From Euwallacea fornicatus (Eukaryota > Arthropoda > Insecta > Coleoptera > Curculionidae): DNA of 64,000 bases. The notes under the pieces were generated by a model. The model searched no databases. It had not been told where the DNA came from and saw only the letters and a list, made by a program, of their open reading frames with translations. Position numbers and translations under genes: made by a program. The stretch is from the NCBI RefSeq assembly GCF_040115645.1, contig NC_089543.1, forward strand, positions 5,332,001-5,396,000, read 5' to 3'. Of this stretch, positions 1 to 12,388 are shown in pieces. Position 1 is the stretch's first letter. Each line of letters begins with the position of its first letter.

Positions 1-744
1 AGTTTATAATACCTTTGTCCCATCGATCGTCTTCTTTTCTCACATTGCAACCGACGAATTTCCTTTTTAATTGTGCTCCCTCTTCCATAACGTCCCTTAT
101 TTTTGTTCTATTTCTTCCCCACTCGTTCCTCTTTCTGTCTAATAGTTCAACGTATAACATTTCTCTTTCCATTGATCTTTGTGCCTTTGTTATTTTATCC
201 AAGTTTAACTCTGCAAATGTCCATGTTTAGGATCTATGTGTGAGAACCGAAAGTACACATACTTTAGTTTTGAAGTATTGTGGAGATTTTTTTATTTTTT
301 TGGATGTAGCTCAATTCACCAAGTGTTGCCCAAACCAGTGATGTCTTCACCTGTGTTCATTACGGCGTTGGTGCAGTTCATTTTGAGACCTATATTTTTA
401 GCTGGTGTATCCAGTTCTTCCAGCATTTCCATTATTTCTTTTTTTTTATCCATTGTTAAGGCGATATCGTCCGGGCATCCGGGTATAGGTTTTTTTAAGC
501 GTCCTTTACATGTTTTTATGCCTCTTTTTTTCCAGTCTAATTGTTTAAAAACATCCTCCACAGCCCGATTGAAATGTTTAGGTAATGTTGTGTCGGTCTG
601 TATGACAGCTCTTATGTATATCGGTCCTGTTCCCTCATCGATTTTTAATGTTGTTGCTTCGCTACATATGTTGGTTATTAGGTCTGTGTATCTGTAGTCT
701 ATTCTACTGTTAATTAGAGCGCTTTTCACTGTCCTGTGTTCAAC
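1..744 (-). mobile_element. Degenerate LINE (non-LTR retrotransposon) reverse transcriptase, 5'-truncated
   Basis: Read on the minus strand, 744-316 resembles the middle of a LINE reverse transcriptase. It begins VEHRTVKSALINSRIDYRY, continues with a worn RQGD-type block (IQTDTTLPKHF) and AVEDVFKQLDW, and then has CPDDIAL where the catalytic FADDI box is expected. The segment ending MLEELDTPAKNIGLKMN matches the usual follow-on. After about 316, roughly 50 residues normally present are missing. The frame then resumes with CVLSVLT and TWTFAELNLDKITKAQRSME, followed by the LDRKRNEWGRNRTKIRDVMEE block typical of the LINE C-terminus, and runs off the window at position 1. The endonuclease and N-terminal reverse transcriptase are absent, so this is a dead 5'-truncated copy. 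The clade is probably RTE-like, but this is uncertain. If plexin A continues to the left, the element sits in its intron. Confidence 0.8.
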
Positions 745-2118
745 ACTATTAATTTTTTGGAAAAAAAAACTGTTTCAGGCAAGTGCCTCCGAAAAGAATG
801 ATTAATTCGAACAAGATTTATCGATTCGAATAAATATTTCCTTGTACACCTTAATGGGCAAAATAGGTAAATTATTAACCGAATAGACAATGAGCAAATT
901 GCATTGACAAAAATTGCTATTGCATCTTGACGCAGCCCGAATTGTTTCCCCCTAAACTTAATTAATGGCCTAGAATTCGATTCAGAAATTATACCGTACA
1001 TCTAACAATGCATGCAGCAAATAATCCAATTTGACTACTTTAAGGAATGTAATGTCGGTAAAAACATTAAATCATTAATAATCAAAATAATTAGTTGCTG
1101 ACTACCACGGAGGAAGGGAGTCACCCTGGCATAAAAGTCATTAATATCAAGGTGAGACATAATACATGTAATTACTGTGACACTCGTGTGAGCTGAGCCC
1201 ATTGCCGAAAAACATTTGACATAGGCACAGACAATGAATTAGCAAGAAAATTAAGATGAGCTAGAGAAACATGAAAATGAATCAGCACCCTTTGCTAAAA
1301 TTAAGACGAAGGCACAGGAACTCTCTAAGAAGGTTAGAGTTAGGGGAGGGATGAGACTGAGGGTTATTGCACTCCAAAAATCTTTGAATGATCTACAGTG
1401 CGACGTCAAAATCAGTGCTGCGATCTTATTTCAATTACAAAATGATATGTCGATGATATAGTCGAGTTCGCAAACAATAGAGCGAGAGGAGGGTTATTAA
1501 CTTTAGGGAAAGTTGTCAGGCATCATGGCAATGCTCTTGTCACAAAGAACGGAATATCCATTTACGTTGTCTCAGTAAGTGATCGCACCCGATGTACCTT
1601 TTGTCGCGAATGCTTATTTAATATTTGCGAAAGCCCATCATCATTATTGGCGGCAACGAACGGAAATGTGTAATACTTATCGACTTGCAAGAGACACGAA
1701 GCAGCAGCAAGAAAGTACGTTTCTCTGGATCTGACTTATCCAGATGTACACCTGGACCCGTACCAACTTGCAGCATATAACAATGACCTGCCACGCCAAC
1801 CAATTCTTCCACCCCGCAACACTGAAAATCATGGTTGTTGGCGATATACTCCTTTTGGGGCTAAAATTTAACGTCCGAGGGCGTGCGGAAACCAGAAGGT
1901 CTATCGTTGTCCAGTGAATTTATCAACCCCTTTTCCAGGGTTCTAGACCTAACTTCGAAAATAACGTCAAAAAGAATGAAATGAAAATTAATGAGGAGGC
2001 ATTGATTATGGTAGCGCACGTGACGGAGCTAATGATGATATTGGTAGTGATGAAAATGATACACCCTAAATAAGCAAATAAGAAACAAATATTATTGAGT
2101 GGTACTAAAGACACTTAC
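745..2118. other. Probable plexin A intron, no recognisable feature
   Basis: This stretch lies downstream of the splice donor of the plexin A exon and upstream (in its sense) of the LINE remnant. Short open frames exist on the minus strand (for example 1618-1812), but none resembles the next part of the Sema domain and none has convincing splice signals. Confidence 0.6.
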
Positions 2119-3234
2119 CGTAGGCACACATGTGTGGCTCGGAGATATGAAGTCTAGTCCTCGCTGTCCTTTGCCACTGAAGCAGGTTTTGATATTTTGC
2201 ATGAATTTTCTTCGAATGTTTTTGAGAGAGTAAACACAAAGTGCCGAAAAATCAGACGGTTTGTTGGTAATCACTGAGTCACTTTCACTAAAAACCGCGA
2301 AAAGTACATCGTCCTGAGCAGTAATCCCCAGGTCTCCTGCCAGATCTGAGCCCGCTTTCCCCACATACGCAGCCTGAACCAAGTTGTACTTCTTGCCCTC
2401 GCTATTTGTGCAATCAATTGGAATTTCCGTGTAAGAATAGTAATTTTCGTCATCGTGGCACACGCGCACCAATTTACTAATAAATTGACTAGAAGTTGTG
2501 TGTTTCATTTGAGTGGTTAGAAAATAACTAAAGCCTTCCGAAGCAAAACCATAAACGTACGTTATAGGATAACGTTCTCTAGCTAAAGAATTGACGAACA
2601 TCCTGGTCCCGGTAGTCACCGCGGTTTGCGCAATGGCGAACATTCTGTCTTTATCTAACGATCTGGAGCTCACTGCTGGTACTTCTGAGCGATAAGAACC
2701 TAAAGTAAATGTTACTCCCACGTACATTACTTGCGACACTGGAGGATTCGGAGGCCCTGGGGCGATGAAAGCCACAGTCGACGCGGTTGCATTGTTAGGT
2801 ACCACTGCCTCTCTGATCTCTATAGCTCCATCGGATATATTGTGCAGGTTCCTGACAGTACAGATACCCTGGAACAAGCTCCCACAAGCTATCAGCCTCG
2901 TGGTGGTGTAATCAATTACTAAAGCCTTATTAACGTTATCCGTGAGCTTCTTGTTTTTAGCGTTGATGCACTCCAGCACAGAGCAATCATCCGAATCCAG
3001 CTTAGGCCCCGTTTCCTCCGACACCACGAGCTCCAAATCAGGAGATAGTTGATATAACCTATTCACAGCTCCGATGTAGACCCTGCCAGTATTTTTATCG
3101 ACGACAAGGTGGTTGAAGGTGGTTTTATACTCCTTATCGTTGAAGGTTCGAACGATATTCGTCGGTGAGGCGGCAGCGATCACATCAGCGATTGCTGCCA
3201 CCAGCACGCAATACGTTACCAGCGACGACCGCAT
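2119..3234 (-). CDS. PlexA: Plexin A, first coding exon (signal peptide and most of the Sema domain)
   Basis: Plexin A is the cell-surface receptor for semaphorins in axon guidance. This exon encodes residues 1-372. The first 21 or so (MRSSLVTYCVLVAAIADVIA) form a signal peptide, and the Sema beta-propeller follows from about residue 28. Diagnostic strings are FNHLVVDKNTGRVYIGAVNR, CGSLFQGICTVRN, STVAFIAPGPP, MYVGVTFTLGSYRSE, YVYGFASEGFSYFLTTQ, IRRKFMQNIKTCF and GLDFISPS, all close to insect plexin A. The start is the ATG at 3234-3232. The frame is open slightly further upstream but has no ATG before a TGA, and a splice acceptor (TTTGTTTTCAG) ends at 3279, so 3278-3235 is 5'UTR. The exon ends in phase 0 at a perfect donor (ACG|GTAAGT, 2118-2113). 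The end of Sema, the PSI/IPT domains, the membrane segment and the RasGAP-like tail are outside the window to the left. Upstream non-coding exons must lie to the right but were not located. Confidence 0.95.
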
Positions 3235-3278
3235 CTTGGCGGCGGCACTCGATGCCACACTTTCACGTCATCTGGACC
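3235..3278 (-). other. Plexin A 5'UTR portion and splice acceptor
   Basis: The minus-strand sequence just before the start codon is preceded by a T-rich tract ending TTTTCAG at 3279. The coding exon therefore carries 44 nt of 5'UTR, and at least one non-coding exon should exist further upstream. Confidence 0.75.
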
Positions 3279-6200
3279 CTGAAAACAAAAAAAAATCATC
3301 AATATGTTGATCATTCGGGTGAATTGGAATGTGTAACTGGAAAGTACGAAGATCGTAAATTGGGGAATAATTCCACCGATGAACTTCGAGGTTGAGTGAA
3401 GAGATGTGAAAAGTTGCCCTTTTTCGCTAACTTACTGAAACACCTGAATAGGCCCCCTAATAGAGCAGATTTGTCATTAAGTGATAAGTGCCCTGTCACT
3501 TAACACCAAATCTGCCTGATGCAGAATTTTAACAGGACAAATTCAATTTAAAGCAGTTTTGAGTGTGACTAATAAACCTGTTTTTGCCTTGTCTCTTAAT
3601 CTTATTTAACCCGAACTTACGTTAGCAAATTTTAGAGCCTTTTAAGAATTCGAAATCTGCCTCAAGAGAACTTTTACGAAGTAAAATAAGTTTAGGTTAG
3701 TTTTGAATTTAGATTTAAAACAAAAAAACGTATTTGTCCTGTCCATTATTCACAGTTAATCCGAACTGATCTAGGAAATTTGAGGAATTTGTGAACAATA
3801 CAAAGCTTCTTCAGGAAATATTTTAGGTCATTCGACGAATTCGGGATAAACTTGAGTTAATTTGTGTCAATTAATTCGGGTAAGGTAAGTTCAGGTTAAT
3901 TTTGAGCTTGGATTGAATGAAAACCGCGATTTTGTCCATTGTCCTGACCCTTCATCAGATAATAATTAAAAAACATGGGCTTTTCCATAGTTCGGGTTAG
4001 TTAATAAACTCGGTTATGTCATGCCGTCATGTCTAGATAGAGGACCGAGAACGATGCTGTATAAATCGTGAACGATATTGCGTCAATCGAAACCCTGAGT
4101 CTCGATTTACAGGATCGGTCTCGGTGTGGGTCTCGACGTCCGTGGACTAACTGAACTACCCCGAGTCGAGTTTAACTTAATTTTGAGTTTGGATGAAGAC
4201 CCTACTCAAGTGCTGCAATCTCAATTAACCTGAACTGACTTTAAGAGGCATTCGGGAACTTCTAGATTCCTTCAGTGGTTTCTCCGACACTGACGATATA
4301 TCCCTTAGGGACAATTTGAAGTCGGAAAAGAGTTCTTCCATTTTCGAGAGTTTTTAGTAGGTAAGCGCCTGAGGGAATACCACACTACCGGACTCAGAGA
4401 ACATTAAGGCGGGCGATTTTCCTAATAAAAAATTTCGTGGTAAAAAAATTCCTTTAGTGGCCTTCAACAAGTCAACAAGTTTAATCTTGCCCAGGGCAGC
4501 TGCAACGAGTCCCATGCTAGACACGAAGTGAGAAAAAGACGATGTTAATGTGATACGTATTAACTGATGACTATGAGCATCTAGTGCTGGATAATGCTTC
4601 AGAAGATCTTTTGGTTATCGAAATAATGATGTAAGGCTTAGGCCGGTTTCTACGCGGTAAACCTTATCTAAATCCTAAATAGATGAAAGTGGATGTCTTA
4701 CGAAAAATAAAAGCAGTAAATAGGCACTTTCGTGTCCATAAAACTTGCTTAAGTATCTTATTATGGAAAATTCTATGCTGTATGAAATTCACGTACCAAT
4801 ATGACAAATGCGGTTAAAAGTTAACGGACCTTGCTAGCTGAAGAGGGTGTGGTGCACTTAACATCAAACTAGAAGCATCTGTTCGAATGCTTCGCTGCTT
4901 GCGCCTAATTCTGGTTTATGGTTGGTAGAAGGGAATATTATTAATAACATTCTAATTTCACTCTTAACATAAGGTGACTAAAACTGCCTCTGTAAACAAA
5001 TATTTCTCCAAAACTGATGATTCATGCATTTTGTTGTGTCTGCTGGTCTGACTCTTAAGCTAAGGCGGCACTCGATGGAAGCATTAGTAGATCTGGATGA
5101 CGTTCAAATGCCATTAAGATAAAAATTAAGAATGTTGCTTCGGTTACTTAACTGCTGATAATTTGCGCTCACAAAGAATGGTTTAGCTGCCAGTTAATTG
5201 TGACTGAACAGTGTGAATGAGTACTTTTACCGAAAAGACGTTCGAATTCCCCCTCATTCAGTTTTTTAGATTCAAAGCCTGAAGTTGTCTCCATGCATTA
5301 TGCTAATCGCATGAAGCTGATTAAAACATCCTAGTTTTCTTTTCGGTTGGCTTTAATCATTATTTCCCAATGAGAATAATTATTAAAAGGCTCAGCATGG
5401 ATTTCAGGCAGTTAATTCCATTTTAAGGATTTGGTAATTTTTTTATTAGTTAAACGGTCGTGTTATCCACTTGAGTCAGCAATTGAGTTTTATTATAAAA
5501 TTTATTAGAGATATAAAAGGAATTAACCAGCATATAAGAGCTCAGAGCGAGAGAATATTTCACTCGCTTTTCGGATTTTATTAGTTACCGGCCAAGCAAC
5601 CACGTGAAGTGAGCATTTTTCCCTATAAAGCATTTCTTTAGCTGCCCCTCCCAGCTCTACGAATTTATTCCCGAAAGCTAAATAGTGCCTCATTTCCGCG
5701 TGACCGGTCGCTTTTCCTCTGTAGTCGCTTATTTACTTACTCAATAGATAATTTACACAGCCGAGACCAGAATGTGGAAACTCAAAGAAGCTGAAAAATA
5801 CTTTCAAAAAGCTGTGATCAAATGGAGGACATCAACCCCTAATTTGTTTTCAGGTTTGAGAAAAAAAGGATCTCTCGCCAGGAACTTGTAAGCTTAACAC
5901 GGAGAATAAATTGTACCTAAAAAATGTGTTATCCAAGCTAGAAATAAGGTGCAACTGTGTTTGCCACAGACTACACTATAATTTAATGCGATTATAATGG
6001 AAGGTAATACCCCAACCTTGGCGAAACTTTTAATTCGTACTTGTTAAGGTTGTGGATATAATGACTCAAATATTACCAGCAGAAAATCTTTTGAGTACTT
6101 TAGTGATAATCATAAATTTGCCTACCGCTAACTCGGTGAACAAGTTTCGTATGTTTCTCGAAATGCTGCGGTTTGACATGTTGTATCATGCACGCCCTTA

Positions 6201-6914
6201 AAGTCCTCGGAGAGTTTTCACGCAATTATCGGAAATTGGTTCGCCAAAAAAATTGTCCAGTAAAGACTTTTTCTCTCTTATAAACCAAACAGTAAAACAG
6301 GTTGATGGGCGGTTATTATCCTGAGGTTTTTGTAACAAAGAATTTCATGGTTCAAAGAGTGTGATGCCATTAATATTATGGGCTTTCGCTGGTCAAGTAA
6401 CCAATTAGACCAAAAAACTAGACCTCTCAAGTCTTACAGAAACAATTATTAGTAATAGCAGGTTTATCCTCCACAAGACCTCAAATTAAATTGTGGGAGA
6501 TTTATTATTATACTGGCCATGCTATTCGGACAATTATTGTTATTATTGTTATTCGGGTCAGAAGCTCTAGATAACGCCTAGTGTTGTGGGTGATATCACC
6601 TTCATTATCCTTTCGCGATAATAACTTCCGAGCTTCTTCTTCGCGACGGCCACTGTGTTATAATAACCAACATGATTTTAATTTCATCTTATATTTAGAC
6701 ATCAAGGTTAGCTACAATGAGTAATCCTGACCGTTATATGCAAAATACTGCTTTTGTCATTTAATTAACAGCAGTACGTGCATGTCGCAGAAAATTAAGT
6801 TTTTTTGAACGAATCCAATTTTATTATTTCTAAAGCTGTATAATAAGTACTGACAGTATTCTCACGCTATTATAGAAGAAACTTTAGATGTTAGGAGGGT
6901 AAACTTTAGGTACA
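3279..6914. other. No recognisable feature
   Basis: AT-rich DNA with no long open frame and no repeat structure that I could see. It is presumably plexin A intron or upstream region, because the plexin exon begins with a splice acceptor. The stretch 3480-4000 has several similar sentences built on GTTAATTTGAGTTT-like words, but no clean period. Confidence 0.5.
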
Positions 6915-7466
6915 CAGTCAAACTCGGTTATAACAAACGCGAGGAGACCAGAGATTTTCTTCATTATAGCCTGGCGTTCGTTATATCCGATTCTATTTAA
7001 TGTGTCCATAGATACACTATGTTCGCCTTGGCCGACGGTAACTGCGTCCACTTGAAGGGCGGTTGATTAAGGGTGTGACCTAAACCTGGACATGTGCACA
7101 TTAATTTTATACAAGGCCAAACGGGCATCGACGTGTATGTAGATTACTCAAGTTTTGACATCCGATACTAACAAACTGCCGTTAATGCCGTCTAAAATCG
7201 TGCAAAATCGACTACGATTCAATACGCGGGGATTCCCCGGTGTCCAGTTCATCCTGTTAAAAAAGTACCCTAAAACTAATGTAATAAATTCTTCAGGATG
7301 GTCTTTTTAATAGATATTAGCTCGTTATGTCGGATCCGAGCTGCACATTCTTAGTCGAAAAGCATTATATCCAAACAAAAATAAGAGGTAATTAAATAGA
7401 CACTTTGTACATTCCTGACATTTAGTTCGTTAAAGACAACCGGTTGTCGTAACCGAGTTTGAGCTG
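6915..7466. mobile_element. Probable Tigger/pogo-like non-autonomous DNA element
   Basis: The left end reads CAGTCAAACTCGGTTATAAC. The reverse complement of the right end reads CAGCTCAAACTCGGTTACGAC. These match each other over about 20 bases and resemble Tigger/pogo termini. Inside, both sides contain variants of TCGTTATATCCGA, another hallmark of that group. No transposase is present. Target-site duplication was not clear, and similarity between the arms beyond the termini is weak. Confidence 0.5.
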
Positions 7467-9326
7467 AGTCTGAGCATAATCTTATTGCATAAGCTGAAAG
7501 CATTGTCTTAAGGCGAGAGGACGATCCTCCAAAACTGAAGGTACCCTACTTTGCAAAAGGCTTTTTACTTATTCTTTTACAGTTCCCCAATCAGTTTCGC
7601 CGGAAGTTCAACTTATGCCAGACATTTAACTGAAGATTCATGTTCAAGGTAATGTTCTCTCATTAAATAAGGATTTTCTGTGCTTCAGGAATAGCATTTT
7701 TCACACCTTCTTCGCAACACTAATCGAAACTGTAACAACAGGCTCAGTTACCACTATTTCACGAGTCTTGTAACCTCTTCCACAGCACACAATGGGGCGA
7801 TCATCCACTTCTTTAAAGTAATTTAGTTTGTTTCTTAAGGTTCATTTACACTGCTTATTATGACGTTAAGAAATATTATTTCCAACAAAATTCAAAGCAA
7901 AAAGTAAACATCTGAGTTGCACTTCACACATTTAAGTTATAAATAACGTAATATTAACGATGTTTTAACTAAATTCAAATTGACACAAATATTTTGAGGT
8001 TATGATGGGACGAACGAAAGATGCATCTGGGAGAAAGACCGCAATATAATCATTCTGTCTTTCTTTCTGTGTTCCATATATTCCATCCTTATCAGACATT
8101 CGTGTGGACGTTTTGAATCTCTGTCTTTCTTGCGGGGACACGTTGACCCTCCTCCTTCGGGACTATCTCTTTATTAAATAGATTATCCCCTTTAATAGGC
8201 GCTAAATACTTCGCAGTGGAATGTCTGGAATGTTGACGTGACATAATATTTGGAGGCGCCATATGTTTTCCGCGTATCTGTATTCACCTCGAACTGACCT
8301 TCGCGGTGGATTGTGGAAGGAGAGCGGGTATTTCAATATTAAGGAACCCTTTCGGTCTAACCTGGCTTTTAGCCTAATTTTGTTTAACGGTTTAACTTAA
8401 AATAAATCTAAACAAAAAAAATATATGAAAGCTGCCGAAAGCTTCCTACCAATATTCAGGACTCTACTCTTTGTCTCACAGGCCAATAAACCCTTGACTA
8501 TTCTCGGCGTATGGTGAATAATGATTTTATGAAATTTGATTAAATGTTACGAATTGCTTCAGATAGTCGGTAATTGAACAGGATGGATATTTTTTTCGTT
8601 GCTTCCTTTACGTTCTTAATTTGCATCGAAAGATAGTTATGCAAATTCTAAGAAAAAGAGTGCAAGATACGAAAATATAATATGTATTGACTCTCTGTAG
8701 CCTGCCAGGCATAATCTTATTTGTTCGTCGTTTGATGGTAATCATTGCAAGAATAACTTTGCAAAAGCGTTACTATTATATTTGATGAAAAAAAAAAAAC
8801 GCTTTCGTATAATACTTGTGTTACGGTAAAATTCAACGTTGCAGAAAGGAGGCAGCAATTTGTTTCTAATGGGACTGGCAATTATTTTTACAGTCTAGTA
8901 ATTGCCGTATACTTTACCGTCGAAAATGGCATCAGCCCCTGTTAAGAGCACAGTAACGTCAGTTGGCATTTCGCTCTTCGGTCACTGATCAATCACATTA
9001 CAAATTTTTATAGGTCGATGTATTAGTTTTTTCCTACTTTCTAAAGTTCATCCCTGCGAAAAAGAAACTTTTTCCCTTTGTACTCCCATATTAATAAGGA
9101 AAAAGTTTGTTTCGTCGTGTCCTTTGTACACGAAGTGCAACTTTTCGTTCATTCTCCCTTGTCAAAATTAATAGTTTTAAGTTTTTCCTCTGTTGCATTC
9201 TTCAGTTAGTTATATGCACCTCATCGAAGGAAATTTTTGTTTCGCTTGTTTTCGACTTTATGTCCTCCCAGTATGTTTTCAATGCCACAAAACACTTATT
9301 ACGAAAATATACTTCTACGTGTACTG
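7467..9326. other. No recognisable feature
   Basis: AT-rich sequence without coding signals or obvious repeats. A 12-base A run lies near 8789-8800. Confidence 0.5.
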
Positions 9327-9491
9327 TATACAGGATGTATAGATCCTACACAGATTTAAAAAAAAATTGTTAATATTTAACATCCTGTATTTCACAGACG
9401 ACCCATTTAACGCCACACGTTCACCTAATATTTTCGTCTCAGAATAATCTCGAAAATCAGTACTCAAATATGGGAACACCCTGTGTATTAT
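9327..9491. mobile_element. Possible small MITE with CAGGGTGTTCC-type end
   Basis: The left end reads TATACAGGATGTATAG, and the right end, reverse complemented, reads ATACACAGGGTGTTCCC. The first of these also pairs with an inverted copy at about 9379-9391 (ACATCCTGTATT), giving a nested 65-bp hairpin. Ends of this kind are common on small insect DNA transposons, but only short stretches match. Confidence 0.35.
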
Positions 9492-12361
9492 AATTCTCGA
9501 TTTGTGCCAACTTTCCGCCATTTGACTCTCTGCCCGATTCCTTGCCTGAACCTACTTTTTCTGTCCCTCATAGGCAGCTATTGCGGTTCATTTGCTCTCA
9601 GTTTTATTCTTTCTATTCGCTTTCAACATATTTTTCTGCCCACCTTTGCTGCAGCCGGGTCTTAATCACTATATTTAAATACACGTTAATTACCGGTTCT
9701 TTTATTTTTCTAGTGACCAAGACATTGAATTGACCTTGTATTACACTTTCTGACTCATATTGTCGGCTCCGGGACACATAAAAATGAAACGCTCAATCAA
9801 CTGCATTCGAGATAATGTTTTATTGTATACTTATAAGAGAACAACATATGTACGCTTATCTTTGTGGTGCAGTTATAGCCATTTCCTTTACCTCTATTAA
9901 GCCCCGTAGTTCATTTTTCTATATCCCATATCGGATTCGTATTTGTTATCATAATACCAGCAAATCGAACTCATCAGCGAATATTTAAGGAAGATCACTT
10001 CGTATTTATTCAGTAACTTAAGATCCAACGTAAAAGCAGAGAAAATCCTCAGGTGCAAGGCAGCTGCCATTGAATCCGATCCGAGGGCCGCAATACGGAA
10101 TCTCGAAAACCGTAAGAGAATGAAACAGGGCCGGTTAATATAGTTCTTTTTTTTCATTCCGCAACGTTTTTTGCTCTAATTAATGAGAATCTTACAATTT
10201 CGGTCGTTTTTTTTTTTTTTAGTGAGGATTTAAATGGCACTGAAAAACAATTTCTTACACAACGACTCTTGCAAAAAAGGTGTAGGTAATCATGAGTTTT
10301 AAACACAAAACACAAGACAAAAAAAATTAAATTAGAGTTCTTGAAACCCGAATCGAACAAGCAAACAATTGAAGAAATAACTGTGGCGTGTAATTGTCAA
10401 TTCTGAAGAAAATAAGCCGGTGTTAATCACCTTCATAAGGTCGTTCTTCGCCAATTCTGAAGTCGAGGAACCGTTCCTAACAGCCTTGATATTCGTTCTT
10501 AAGGTGCTGAGGGTGTTGCTGTCACACCTGGTGGTCTACCACATCATATTTTCGAGATGGGTACCCTTATTTACATTTTGGAACGTGGCTTGCTTAACAC
10601 GGAAGTCGCGACGTTTAACTATGTTTATATAGTTGAAATTAAATCTGTATACACCAACCTTAAATATTATTCGTACATTAATGTTATAATATTTTGTTAT
10701 TTACATTTTAAATTATTGATTTGAAGTTCCTAGTGCGGCTTTATAAATATGTTGAAACATCAGGCAGATTTCCAACAAGTATAGAATATTTAAAGCCACC
10801 CCAAATGCATTTCCAGCTGGTCCTCCCTTAATGCCGGTATGGTATTTGCGGCATGTTGCGGTCCAGAAAATTCATTCTAGAATGAAGTTAGCCCTCTATA
10901 TAGGCGGGCCAATTCCACTAGCCTATAATGAGGCCTTTTCCTTCCCGCTGATGGCTGCTTGCCATTACGGTACTCAGGCGAAACACGCTGTTTTCTACTA
11001 AATTGTTTTTCTTATTGCGATCCGTGCGTAAAGAGGTCCACTAAATCGAACAGCTCCCTTGTTTATCCCTTGATGGGTTTGTCATTCCCTTTTCAATTGC
11101 ATTTTAATTTGGCCTGGACACTTGTCCCTGCCTATTTCGTTTCATTACCTCGTTATTGGAAAGTCGAAGGTATCAACGTTGATTTAAAATTTGAAAAAAA
11201 TGTTAACACCTGAAAAAATACGAGAAAAGAAAAACGAATTTCATAAATGTCGATGTTCAGTGGTGCGTGTCCTTCCCAACACCTTGCAGATGGCAATTTT
11301 CCTTCAACAGTCTGATGAGTGAAAACCGTTCCCAGTCCGATCCGGGATTTGTACTCAACGAATGGTTATTTTTTCCTTTGACTACTTCATGATCTTAATG
11401 ATTCAGTGTAATTAATTTGGAAGCATCTACTGCCGTTTATGGCGGAAGAAATGCCCTTAATTCGTGCGATTTACCAGTTGTGGAAATATTCGCTTGTTAT
11501 GTCGAAAAGTTAATGGTTTTAATTAGGAAAAACTGTTGGTGTATAATGAACGTGGGCAATCGCATGCGACAATAATTATCAACGCTGTACGATTGCAAAT
11601 TAAGCGCTTTAAACTTACTACCTGTGTATGCGGTGATTAAAAAATTAATCAAATTTTTTTAGACTTTCTTATAAATTCCTCACTTTGAATTGGTACATGT
11701 GATATAAAACAGCAAGCCAAATAGGGAAATTTCGTTATTACCAAAAACGATCAAGAAGGCAGATTGTATGCTTTATAGCAATCCAACACGCACCTTGGAA
11801 ACACCTTAATAATTTAATGAAAGTATCCCTAAAAATAGCAACGATAATAATTGTGGGTCTAGAATGATGAGGGCAATTAAAGACTGTCTGGGGTTTGCAT
11901 TCTGATTAAGTAAAATTACTCAATTGTAAGGAAGGAGAACATACTGAAAATCTGCGTCAGGTCCCCAAGCCAATCCTCATATGGTAGAGAAACATTAAAA
12001 TTTTATACTGATGTGCCACAGGTATACATAAGTGCCTCCAAAAGAGACTTCTCAAGTAGCGTTTCTACGAAAACTTTGTTTAAATGTCTCAAAACAGGTA
12101 GTGCAAGTTAATGTAAGAAGATATTCAAATTGTTTTAGCCTCCGGACATTTTACTACTGGATATATATTTTTACCAGACTATGATAAATATGACATTAAA
12201 AGGCACGGTTCGACAAGATACTCTCTGTGTCTTCTTTAATAAAATATGCTTCATGAACTGGCTTTGTAAACATCTTTGGTCTGATGACAATCGATAGCCT
12301 TTATATATTTCCATACTTTGCTAGATAAGCATAAATTATTAACTATAGATTGGGCCCAAAA
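9492..12361. other. No recognisable feature
   Basis: AT-rich DNA. Several open frames of 60-90 codons occur on both strands, but they have low-complexity hydrophobic or lysine-rich products, alternative starts and no splice context, so I treat them as chance. Confidence 0.5.
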
Positions 12362-12388
12362 AGCTTCCCCGAACAGTTGGGGGAAGCT
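12362..12388. repeat. Short perfect inverted repeat (hairpin)
   Basis: AGCTTCCCC and its exact complement GGGGAAGCT are separated by 9 bases. The nine-pair stem is GC-rich for this region. No function is known. Confidence 0.6.

Noticed and set aside
726..1001. Minus-strand 91-codon frame adjoining the LINE
   Set aside because: LINE similarity stops at about 744 and is in a different frame. This product is low-complexity and unlike any reverse transcriptase segment.
1618..1812. Possible second plexin exon on the minus strand
   Set aside because: The translation does not match the sequence expected after the Sema segment and lacks a proper acceptor and donor pair.
3235..3258. Plexin start eight codons upstream at a GTG (ASSAAAK extension)
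   Set aside because: There is no ATG in that extension and an in-frame TGA lies just upstream. The ATG at 3234-3232 is followed directly by a good signal peptide.
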